From Pomphorhynchus laevis (Eukaryota > Acanthocephala > Palaeacanthocephala > Echinorhynchida > Pomphorhynchidae): a stretch of 64,000 bases of DNA. Below are positions 46,347 through 57,129 of the stretch, piece after piece. The position numbers and the translations under genes were made by a program. The notes under the pieces were generated by a model, which did not search any database, had not been told where the DNA came from, and saw nothing but the letters and a program-made list of their open reading frames with translations. The stretch lies in NCBI GenBank assembly GCA_012934845.2, contig WNNJ02002649.1:1-64000 (forward strand), read 5' to 3'. Numbering within the stretch: position 1 is the stretch's first letter; each line of letters starts with the position of its first letter.

Positions 46347-49207
46347 TTGATCTCGCTCCTAAGCATACTTTTCGTCTTAGTCTATTCAACACTCACTCCA
46401 TTCTTCATAAAGCTGATATGCTTCTCGATATCTTCGATCAATTATCTATCGATATTCTCTGCATTACCGAATCCTGGCACTCTAACTCCGACGATCTTGC
46501 TATTCGTCGTCTATGTCGCTTTGGTTGTTCTCTAGTTGAATCAGCTCGTCAAATTACATCTCATACATCTACTGCGTCTAACCATGGCGGTATAGTTGCC
46601 ATTGCTCGTCACCCAATGTCTTTACGTAAAATTAACGTTAACATCCGTTACACCTCGTTCGAATTACTCATATGCAGATTATCAACGCCTTTCCCTCTGG
46701 AACTTGTGATTGTATACCGTCCAGGTTCAGTTGCCCCATCACGTATCTTCTTTAACGACCTTGCAGATCTAATGTCTCACTGTTCATTGTCTTATACTCC
46801 TTCTTTTGTTCTCGGTGACTTTAACATTCGTCTTGATCGCCCGTCTGACTCTGACTCTATCACTTTAACTAATCTTTTTTCTGATTTTAACTATAAATTA
46901 CTTTCAACAAGCCCAACTCATATTCTCGGCGGTGCTCTCGACATCATTGCTGTTCCTAACTGCTTCAATGACTATACCTCCTTGTCAATTACTGATCCTG
47001 GTTTATCCGATCATTTCCTTGTCACTCTTACTCTTACTCGTCCCCATTCTCCTTCTCCGCCTTTACCTTTATCTACACCAAGTCGACCCTGGAACCTTCT
47101 CGATATCCCTATTCTCTGCACAGCCTTACTCAATTCTTCACTCTTTTCACTTCCTCTTAACTATCTCTCTCCCGATGATCTCTGCATTCTGTTTGATTCT
47201 GAACTTACGTCGATCCTCAATAACCTTCTGCCTAGTCGACTTCGACGTTCCCAGCGCTTGCGCCATGCTCCCTGGTTCGATTCTGACTGTAGTCTTTCTA
47301 AGCGTCGACTCCGTCACTCTTTTCGTATGTATAAACGCTTTCTTAAACGTTCACCCGACTCACTCCCTCCAAATCTTCGTGATTCCTACTTTTCTCAACG
47401 CCGTTCACATCTCATTCTTATACGTACTAAACGTACTCTCTTTTGGCGAAATCAACTCGAATCATCTTCCAACTCTAAATCTCATTGGAAAATCTTAAAC
47501 TCAATTCTTTCACGATCATCTACCCCTTGTAATATAAATCCTGATGAATTTTCTTCTTATCTACAAACTAAACTATCTAATTTACTTTCCCTACTACCCA
47601 TAGCCCCCTTGTACCCACTCTTCTCTTTAAATACTTCCCTCCCAGAATTATTCCACCTTCTTCCCGTTTCGTCTGATGAAGTTTCTTCGGTTCTGCTGTC
47701 ATAACCTAATAAAACCTCTCCTTCTGACCCAATTCCCACTCACTTGCTTAAAAATATCTGCTCCTCTATCTCACCCTTCCTAACCACATTGTTCAACTCG
47801 TCCATCCGTAGCTGTACATTTCCTTCCATCTGAAAATGCGCCACTGTTCGTCCTCTCATAAAAAAGCAATCTCTCGACTCCTCACTACCATCTTCGTACC
47901 GTCCTATTTCACTTCTCCCAACCCTCTCTAAACTCCTTGAGCGTCTCGTTCTTAAGCAAGTTAATACATATCTCTATTCCTCTAACCTATTTCCTCCCTT
48001 TCAAGCCGCTTTTCGCTCTAATTACTCTACCGAAATTGCATGTTTTAAAGTTTATAACGACTTACTCATATCACGCGATCATAAATTATGTAGTGTCATA
48101 GTTTCTCTTGATCTATCGTCTGCTTTTGACATCGTCGATTACTCGATTCTTCTCCATCGCCTTCGTCATGATTATGGCTTCTCTTTACCCACTGTATCAT
48201 GGTTTTCTTCATATCTATCAAACCGTACATTTCGCGTATATTCTAACTCTTCTCTCTCATCCTTCGTCCATTCCGTCCGGTGTTCCACAAGGCTCCGTAT
48301 TAGGCCCTATACTTTTCTCTCTTCTTCTTGGTGATTTGTCTTCGATTTCTCATAAATTTAACTTCCATGTTATGCAATATGCTGATGACATTCTCATCTA
48401 TGCTTATGCACCTGTTTATCGTATTCACGATCTTAGTGTTTCCGCTTCGGACTGTCTTGTCTCAATTTCCAATCATCTTTCTTCCCTTCGCCTTTCTCTG
48501 AATCCTGATAAATCCAAAATTATGTGGATCCTACCTCGACGCCTCGGCTTCGAACCTCCCTCCGTATCATTAAATTCTACAATTCTTCCTATCGTTGATA
48601 ATCTCGTTTTCCTAGGCTTCCATTTTGACAACCGACTTTCACTTAAACCTTTCGTTAGAGATAAAGTACGCTCATCTACCTTGATACTCCGCAACCTCCG
48701 TCAAGTTCGTAGATTGATCAATTTCCCTTCTTGTATGACTCTCATATATTCTCTATTTTTTTCTAGACTCAATTACTGTCTTAGTCTATTTTCCAACTCA
48801 CCTAAATCTACTCTTCTTCCCCTACAACGCATCGTCAACGCAGCTGTCCGAATTATCCTCTGTCTTCGTCGTTTTGATCATACATCCTACCATCTTGCTT
48901 CTCTCGATTTGCCTACAATTTATTGTCGTGTTCAAATTCGTCTTCTTATCGTTGCTTTCCGCCATGTAACTTTTCATACCCCTTCATTTCTCAACCTTCC
49001 TTTTCTTGATAATTCCCGTCCTGTTTACTGTTCCTTGCTTTCCTGTAATTCCCTTCTTTTACATGTCCCAATCTACTCTACCTCATTTGGTCTCCGCTCC
49101 TTCCTGGTGGCTCCTCCTCTATCGTGGAATCATCTGCCCATTCATATACGCCAATCAACTTCCCTGCAGTGCGTCAAACGCCAAATCCAATTCCATTTCA
49201 ATAATTA
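46310..49207 (+). pseudogene. LINE B ORF2: APE endonuclease, reverse transcriptase
   Basis: ATG 46310 starts MASHLSPLSSS. The endonuclease has LFNTHSI (Asn), CITESWHS (Glu), VLGDFNIRLDR (Asp) and GLSDHFLV (Asp-His). The linker is rich in LSKRRLRHSFR-type basic helices. The RT has RPISLLPTLSKLLERL, SLDLSSAFDIVDY, SGVPQGSVLGPILF and YADDILIYAY. The thumb and C-terminal domain run to the end. Breaks: TAA at 47702, TGA near 47832 and a one-base deletion near 48265, the last shared with the copy at 28561. Otherwise nearly consensus, so a young dead copy. Confidence 0.92.
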
Positions 49208-49312
49208 ACTAATTATCTGTGACTTTTGATGTTCTTTTTTTGTTTGTTAGAGGTCATGTAAGCGTGCATTTTGCACGCATTTGCCACGTTAAATAAATTA
49301 TTGTATTATTAT

Positions 49313-51040
49313 TCGCCATCGTTCGTCCCCTAATTAAGATTCAATCGTTCGACCCCTCACTTCCTTCTAGCTATTGCCTCATTTCACTCCCGACTCTTTC
49401 CAAGCTCTTAAAGCGCCTTATCATAATACAAATCAACGTTTATCTCTCTTCATCCAATCTGCACCCTCCTTTCCAATCCGCTTTCCGCTCTAATCACTCC
49501 AAAAAAATCGCCTTCATGAAAGTTTACAACGACCCACTCATTTCTCGTTACAAGGCTCTATATAGTGTTCTCATCTCCCTCGACTTCTTCTCCGCCTTCG
49601 CCGTCGTTGAAAACTTCATCCTCCTTTCTCTCCTTGGTTATGATTACGGCTTTTCTTCCTCATCCGTAGCATGGTTTGCCTCATATCTATCCGACCTTTC
49701 TTTTCGTGTCTGTTTTAATTCATCTCCATCCCCTCCCTATTTTCTGCGAGGTCCCACAAGGTTCAGTCCTAGGTCCTCTGCTTTTCACTCTTCTGCTTGG
49801 TGATCTCTCTCCATTTATCAAACCTTAATCCTTTAACGTCGTGTAAAAAAAGATTTATTTTAACGTGGCAAATGCGTGCCAGCGCACGCTTACATGACCA
49901 CAAATAATACGCCGATGTAATACGCCGATGGTATCCTCATCTCTATATTCATGCACCCGACCATCGCATACACGATATCGGCATTTCTGCCTACAATTGC
50001 CGTTCTATCTGCAAACGTCTCTCCCATATTCATCTCGTTCTAAACCCAGACAAGTCCAAAATAATGTAAATTCTCCCCTCGACAACCTAACATATCTCCT
50101 CCTCTATATTTTGCCTCATCAATCATCCCTATAGTCCACAATCTCACTGTCTTAGGATTCCATTTCGATGATCACGTTTGTATATACCCTTCGTCCGTGA
50201 CAAGATCCGCCTGTCTACCTTAATTCTCCGTGACATCCGCTGTTTCCGCCCCTACAACGCATCATCAACTCCGCCTTTTTGCCAATTATCAACTCCGCTC
50301 TATTCTTTTTTCATCGCTTCTTTTCCCTAAAATCGATTACTGCCTCAGCCTTTTTGCCAATTCTCTAAAATCCATCATCCTACCCCTACAACGCATCATC
50401 AACTCTGCCATTTGAGTTATCCTACGTCTCCGTCGCTTTTACCGCACATCCACATATCTTCCCAAACTCTCCTAGCCCACCATCCACATCCGCATACAAC
50501 TCCGCCTTCTTCTCGTAACTTTTCGTTTAATCGCTGTCGGCTCCCCATCCTTCATTAACTCCCTTTGTTAGACGACACTCGCCCCATCTCTCTATCGCTG
50601 CGTTCCGTCATTTCCTCTTACTCCACGTTTCCAATTACTCTAACAACTACGGTCTCCGATCCTTCCTCGTCGCCGTCCCACTCACCTGTAATCAGCTTCT
50701 CGACATCTGCATGCTTCCTCCTTTATTACATTCAAGTACTGCCTCCGTTCCCACCTTCTTGACGCATTATTTATATTTTTCGTGGTCATGTAAGCGTGGG
50801 CCGGCACGCATTTGCCACGTAAAAATAAATCCTGTTTTTAGCAACTTCGGTCTCCAATCGTTCTTCGTCGCCGCTTTCTTTCGTGGAATCAGCTCCCTCT
50901 CGACGTCCGCCGTGCTCCCTCATTTCTCACATTCAAATTCCTCCGTTCTCACCTTCTCAACACATGATTTAGATTTTTGTTTTTTAATGGTCATGTAAGT
51001 GTGCGCAGGCACGCATTTACCACGTAAAAAATCCTTCTTT
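49313..51040. mobile_element. Mosaic of family B (B2) fragments
   Basis: Four pieces are joined. 49313-49845 plus is RT middle (LISLDFFSAF to LGDLSPFIKP). 49846-49905 minus is a bare 3' tail with hairpin 49874-49889. 49906-50835 plus runs from the YADD region to a 3' end with hairpin 50794-50809. 50836-51040 plus is a C-terminal scrap with hairpin 50999-51013. All are decayed. The minus tail interrupts the RT exactly after the FIKP block, and 49906 resumes at the YADG-like block, so the first and third pieces were probably one insertion. Confidence 0.8.
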
Positions 51041-51140
51041 ACCCGAACTTTCCGCGTTTATTCTCTTTATCTCAGTCGTCACCGAATTGTACGGTCCAAA
51101 ATAATTTAATTTAGACAAAGAATTGTGAATTCATGGAATC

Positions 51141-52308
51141 GTTTGAGCGAACTCGATTCTTCTCCATCGCCTTCGTCATGATTATGGCTTCTCTTTACCC
51201 ACTGTATCATGGTTTTCTTCATATCTATCAAACCGTACATTTCGCGTATATTCTAACTCTTCTCTCTCCCATCCTTCGTCCATTCCGTCCGGTGTTCCGC
51301 AAGGCTCCGTATTAGGCCCTATACTTTTCTCTCTTCTTCTTGGTGATTTGTCTTCGATTTCTCATAAATTTAACTTCCATGTTATGCAATATGCTGATGA
51401 CATTCTCATCTATGCTCATGCACCTGTTTATCGTATTCGCGATCTTAGTGTTTCTGCTTCCGACTGTCTTGTCTCAATTTCCAATCATCTTTCTTCCCTT
51501 CGCCTTTCTCTGAATCCTGATAAATCCAAAATTATGTGGATCCTACCTCGACGCCTCGGCTTCGAACCTCCCTCCGTATCATTAAATTCTACAATTCTTC
51601 CTATCGTTGATAATCTCGTTTTCCTAGGCTTCCATTTTGACAACCGACTTTCACTTAAACCTTTCGTTAGAGATAAAGTACGCTCATCTACCTTGATACT
51701 CCGCAACCTCCGTCAAGTTCGTAGATTGATCGATTTCCCTTCTTGTATGACTCTCATATCATCTCTCCTTTTTTCTAGACTCGATTATTGTCTTAGTCTA
51801 TTTTCCAACTCACCTAAATCCACTCTTCTTCCCCTACAACGCATCGTCAACGCAGCTGTCCGAATTCTCCTCCGTCTTCGTCGTTTTGATCACACATCCT
51901 ACCATCTTGCTTCTCTCGATTTGCCTACAATTTATTGTCGTGTTCAAATTCGTCTTCTTATCGTTGCTTTCCGCCTTGTAACTTTTCATACCCCTTCATT
52001 TCTCAACCTTCCTTTTCTTGATAATTCCCGTCCTGTTTACTGTTCCTTGCGTTCCTGTAATTCCCTTCTTTTACATGTCCCAAACTACTCTACCTCCTTT
52101 GGACTCCGCTCCTTCCTGGTGGCTGCTCCTCTATCGTGGAATCATCTGCCCATTCATATACGCCAATCAACTTCCCTGCAGTGCTTCAAACGACAAATCC
52201 GATCCCATCTGAACAATTTAACTGCTTGACTTTCTCATTTTTGTTTGTGGACTTGTAAGCGTACAGCTTGTACGCATTTGCCACATTAAATAAATTTATT
52301 ATTATTAA
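51141..52308 (+). mobile_element. LINE family B (B1a), 5'-truncated
   Basis: RT from LHRLRHDYGFSLPTVSW-equivalent bases to the end of ORF2 (52229, HLNNLTA). The frame 51348-52229 is intact, with YADDILIYAHAP. The 3' UTR is a type with the perfect hairpin GCGTAC/GTACGC at 52259-52275. It has an uninterrupted CCC where the 28.5 and 45.6 kb copies share a deletion, so it is closer to an intact master. Confidence 0.92.
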
Positions 52309-52449
52309 CTGACTTAGATGAGTTTCACATAAACCATTCAAACAGCGAATTATTTTAAATTTGGATTGATATTTTTTTCATAATATACAGTGTGCAACTT
52401 TGAGTCGTGCTCGTAATGTTGTCCACAAATAATAATACAGATCAAATAT

Positions 52450-52760
52450 AATTTACGTGGAAATACATATATTACCGTTTTATGAATTTGAACAGTTGCG
52501 TGAACATTCACACGTTTTCAAACGTCGACTAATACTAATACGTGTAGGCTCGACTGTAATTGACAAATCCACACATTGGAATAATCCAATAATGATGTTC
52601 AAACACAAATTATTGAGCTAAATACGGACCGATAGATATAGGAAATTCATGGATATCCCTTCAAGAATTTAATGACTTGGCTGTTTTATTTTTACCTAAA
52701 CTTTAATTTTACAAAACAGCCTCCCAGCTGTTAGGTATTCTATATATAATATTTCGCTCA
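52450..52760 (+). mobile_element. LINE family C 3' end
   Basis: ORF2 end remnant (near 52550-52620, TVIDKSTHWNNPI-like) and 3' UTR with a six-pair hairpin AACAGC/GCTGTT (52715-52732). It corresponds to 55800-55890 of copy C2. Severely 5'-truncated. Confidence 0.6.
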
Positions 52761-52959
52761 CTATTCACTTTCCATACAGTCACGTGATAGTCAAGTATTT
52801 GATATTTAAATTAACATTATTATTATTTAATTAAAAATATGTCAGACTTTTCGTCACCTTACGACTTAAGTAAAAATATCGAAACACAAATATAGCGATA
52901 CAGGACTGTTATGGATTTATTCGATAAAGTGTAATCACAGATAATGAATCAATAAAAAA

Positions 52960-53020
52960 CTAATCTTGTTTAAGCTTCGATATGTTATTTGAGATTACCC
53001 GAGCTTATACTTTCTTTGCA
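52960..53020 (+). repeat. Direct duplicate of 53447-53509
   Basis: About 60 bases (core AAGCTTCGATATGTTATTTG) recur at 53447-53509 inside the minus-strand family D LINE, where they interrupt the LINE sequence. Source and mechanism are unknown. Confidence 0.8.
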
Positions 53021-53149
53021 TAAAGTACATATTCTATATTTACTTGCACCTTTCGCAAATCATTCCATGAATATATTTCGTTGATTACGTATTCTTGTGA
53101 TCACGTAATTTCGTAGTATAGGCTTGAAATGGACAACTATTATTTCATT

Positions 53150-54210
53150 ATTATAACAAACAGCAGCAAATGAACTACAAGCTGGTGTCGCTTACAAAAC
53201 ATGATAAAAAACGTCAACAAAAAATATCAATTAAAAATAAGTCGCAAATTCCTAGTATCGGATTCGATGGCTTTCTTGATAGCATCACTAGATATACTAC
53301 GAGAGATATTTAGGCACTTTAGTGCATTCCACTCATTAATTACCCTGGTTGCAAATCGATGGTGAACAGAAATTCTTGCAGTAGGCCTTATTCATTTCCA
53401 CACATGCCCACGAGTTTCTCGTCTATCATTCACAGATAGTATTCAAAACTAATATTGTTTAAGCTTCGATATGTTATTTGAGATTATCAGAGCTTATATT
53501 TTCTTTGCTTTAAAAACAATGACAGATCTGCGATATTTTAAGGTGTCAAGACGTAGAGATGTCAAACGTTCCGCAAATCTCAAATTGGAGAAATTCAGAA
53601 TCATGCGCGACCGTTTACGTAAGAAGTTCTCAATGTCATTGAATTTCCTTAAAGTATGTGGATAAGTTACAGGTAAACAGCATTCAAGGATGGGTAGAAT
53701 ATATGAGCAAATAGTAGCTTGAACATTGATGGACTTATCCGATCAAAAGACTTGAAAGACATCCATAAAATACGATAGCTTCGATTACAAATATATTTAG
53801 TGTGGACATTAGTTTTTAAGCTACTGGTCATCATCACACCAAGATCTTTGAATTCACTTACTTGGCTTATCTGAATTGAATCTATCTGATACGAAGAGTT
53901 GAGTGAACGACATCAGAACGAGTTACAGATGGGAGATCATTGATATAGACAATAAAAATAAGTAGTTAGATAACAGCACCATGTGGAACTCCAAAATGAA
54001 TAGCGAATGAGGTGGACATTACTGCACCTGCACGTACTTTGAAAAATCGTGAATTTAAGTAATTAGCAATCCAGGCGACATACATTGGACAAACCCTAAG
54101 TGACCTCAATTTGTGAATGAGACGATCAGGCGGAACAGATTCGAAAGCATGAGAGAAACCTACGAAAAGTATATCCGATTGAACTTGTTCATCTAATGAA
54201 CACTGCCATG
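53150..54210 (-). mobile_element. LINE family D, copy D3, minus strand
   Basis: The reverse complement matches D1: the 3' UTR near 53160-53215 (AGCTTGTAG, TTGCTGCTG), the C-terminus near 53260-53360, and RT blocks up to the palm near 53900-54150. A ~70-base foreign segment (about 53440-53515) duplicates 52960-53020. Multiple frameshifts. Confidence 0.85.
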
Positions 54211-54370
54211 AGTTGAATAGAATTTATAGGTTGTTCTTGTAAGCAATTATTAATGAACATTTTGAGATTGCATAATTTTAAAAACGTTGTAAGCGTAACC
54301 GCCTTCGTAATGTATATGCTTTATACTAACTCATTAATTGCTCACTTAGCAATTTATTGTTAATTATGTC

Positions 54371-54590
54371 TTGATGTTATACGCGTCTCCTGTCACTCAT
54401 TTACAATTTCACAAGGATATTCAACACTTAGAGAGAATATTACGTAGGGCCACTGGTTTGGTTGAACGTATGAAAGCACTTCAAATATGTCCAGTTGAAA
54501 TTTCACTTAAGCTAATTGATTTGATGCTACCACATACGATCAAACTTGTCGATGTACATTCAATTTAAATAACACAACTGGTCTCCACAG
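54371..54590 (+). mobile_element. LINE RT-thumb fragment
   Basis: LYASPVTHLQFHKDIQHLER followed by RILRRATGLVERMKAL is the conserved block after the palm in CR1/Jockey reverse transcriptases. About 70 codons, isolated. Confidence 0.65.
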
Positions 54591-54599
54591 ACATAACTA

Positions 54600-55890
54600 T
54601 TGTATGTAATAATATACTTGTGATAATATTGTACTCCAGATGAGGGCGGACCGATTTAATAACGGCTCGTGAAAGATGGACGGATGCCTTGAGTTATGGA
54701 TATGTTATCGACGCTGTCTTTTTGGACTTTTCTAAGGTCTTTGACCGGGTCTCTCATGACGGTATCGTCTCATTGCTTAATCACTATGGTTTTCATTTTC
54801 AGACCATTAATTGGATTTAGAATTTCTTATCTTTGCGGTCATTCCAAGTAAGAGTTGGTGGTGTTCTTTCAAAGAGCTCTAGGGTTCTTTACGGTGTACC
54901 TTAAGAATCTGTTATTGACCCTCTTATTTTTGTCGTATTTCTTAATGACCTGCTCCTGCGTTTAAAGAACCCTGTTTTAGCATATGCTGATAATTTAAAA
55001 ATCTGGACTGTTGTTCGTACTCCTACCGATTGTCAGTCACTACAGGACGACCTGGACTGCCTTACTGAACGGTGTGAAGCTACTAGACTCATGTTAAACG
55101 TTGATAAATGTGTTTTGATGAGAATGGGAAAGACTACTTCGTCGTTCCAGTATCGCATTGGTAGTGCGTTATTAAATGAATTTAAACACCATAAAGGCTT
55201 AGGTGTAATAATTCATCGCTATCTTAAGACACGATTAAATAGTGAGCTCGCAAGGATAAAAGCAACTAGGGCATTGTACTACATCAAAAATACATTTCTC
55301 AGACTGTCACGTCCAATGCTTAGTATCTTATTTTCACTAGTCCGCCCTCATCTGAAGTACTGCATCCCTGCATGCTTTCCTACCACTAAGCGAGAATTGC
55401 TCGACTATGAGTCGGTACTGAAGAGAGGTTCAAGGATATGCTTTCTGACTGGAACATCCTACCGCATGCGGATGCGTGCGCTATGGATAAGCTCGATTCG
55501 TTACAGATTTGTCTTACTAGACTTGTCCTGCCTTTAGGTGATTGTAAACAAACTTGATGGCTTCCCCTAATATCCTTGGATTGAGAGGTAAGACATTACG
55601 CGGTCACTCGAAATCGCTGTATAAGAGGCACCATTTCTCAATTGTCTGCCAACTTCGGCGGTCACCTCGCGCGCAACTTGTGGAATGTGTTGCCTGAGGA
55701 AGTCGTCGCTGCTTCTTCGATAAAGCACTTCAAACGACTGTGCCTAGCATGGATGGAGAATCGGCACTCGCACTTCAACGGATATCTTGAATCATGCTTA
55801 TTTTGATGCTGACAATTTACTGAATTAATTTGTATTTTTTTGATCAGACAAAACAGCTTCTCAGCTAAAGCCTTGCTTGTATTTAATAAT
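54600..55890 (+). mobile_element. LINE family C, copy C2, 5'-truncated
   Basis: RT from FLDFSKVFDRVSHDGIV (motif A), through a mutated motif B (the GVPQGS glutamine codon reads as TAA) and LAYADNLKIWT (YADD changed to YADN), to an intact frame 55091-55537 (LMLNVDKCVLMRMGK, LVRPHLKYCIPACFPTTKRE). The C-terminus follows in other frames (LWNVLPEEVVAASSIKHFKR). The 3' UTR has AACAGC...GCT near 55853 and a TTTAATAATAATA tail. Confidence 0.88.
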
Positions 55891-56107
55891 AATATAGATT
55901 GTTATACAGCATTTCTGGCATTCATAGTTGAATGACGAAAACAGTATATATTGTAATATAAAAGGCTTTCAAACTTTTTATAGCAATCGTTCTTGCCGGG
56001 TCGGTGGTGGATTATTTATATTTCTAAGAAAAGCTAAAACTTAAATGCTGATGTAATTTCGGAACTCATTGATGTTGATTTAGAAGTCCTAGCTGTGAAA
56101 TTTTATA

Positions 56108-57125
56108 AATGTAAAAAAGATTTATTTTAACGTGGCAAATGCGTGCCAGCACACGCTTACATGACCACAACAAAACAAAAATGTAAATCATGTGTCGAGG
56201 TGTGAACGGAGGAGTTGTTTGAATGTAATAAAGGAGGGAGCGCGGCAGACGTCGAGAGGAAGTTGATTCCAGGCGAGTGAGGCGGCGACGAGGAAGGATC
56301 GGAGATCATAGTTGTTGAAGTAATTTGGAACGTGGAGTAAAAGGGTATGACGGGAACGCAGCAATAGCGAGGTGGGCTGAGTGTCGTCTAAGAAAGGAAG
56401 GTTGATGAACGATGGGGAGCCGACAGCGATGAGACGATCAGTTACGAGAAGAATGCGGAGTTTGATGCGGATATGGATTGTGGGTCAGAAGAATTGGTCA
56501 AGATATGTGAATATGTGGTCGAAGCGACGGAGACGAAAGATCACTCGAAGGGGCGGAGTTGATTATGCGTTGTAGGTGTAGGATTATGGATTTTGGAGAA
56601 TTGGCGAAAAGGCTAAGGCAGTAATCGATTTTAGGGAAAAGAAGCTATGAAAGAAGAGACACACAAGAACGGAAGTCGATAAGGGGGCGGATACGGCGGA
56701 TGTAACGGAGAATTTAGTTAGACGAGTGGACCTTGTCACGGACGAAGGGTTTAAGTGAAAGGTGATCATCGAAATGGAAGCCTAAGAAAGTGAGATTGTG
56801 TACTATGGGGATGATCTATGAGGCAAAAGATACAGAGGGAGGAGATATGTTTGGTTTACGGGGCAGGATCCATATTATTTTAGACTTGTCAGGGTTTAGA
56901 ACGAGATGGAGATTGGAGAGACGTTCGTAGATAGAATAAAGACAGTTGGAGGCAGAAATGCAGATATCGTGTATGCGATGTGCGGGTGCATGAGCATAGA
57001 TGAGGATGCCATCGGCGTATTGCTTGACGTTAAAGGATTAAGGATTGATATACGGAGATAAATCGCCAAGCAGAAGAGAGAAAAGCAGGGGACCTAGGAC
57101 TAAACCTTGTGAGACCCACAAGGTT
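56108..57125 (-). mobile_element. LINE family B (B2), minus strand, 5'-truncated
   Basis: Reverse complement of the B2 RT and C-terminus, from the GVPQG region (57120) to the 3' tail (56108), with the hairpin at 56142-56157. Decayed by scattered substitutions and indels. Confidence 0.88.
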
Positions 57126-57129
57126 CAGT

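Larger units (their letters stand above)
45600..49312 (+). mobile_element. LINE family B (B1), longest copy, chimeric 3' end
   Basis: It contains the C-terminal part of ORF1 (45636-46346), overlapping ORF2 (46310-49207) and a b-type 3' UTR with hairpin 49262-49278 and TTATTATT tail. The body is almost identical to 28561-31460, including shared frame defects, but from about 49170 the tail switches to the type seen at 40860-40998. CR1/L2-like. Confidence 0.92.
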
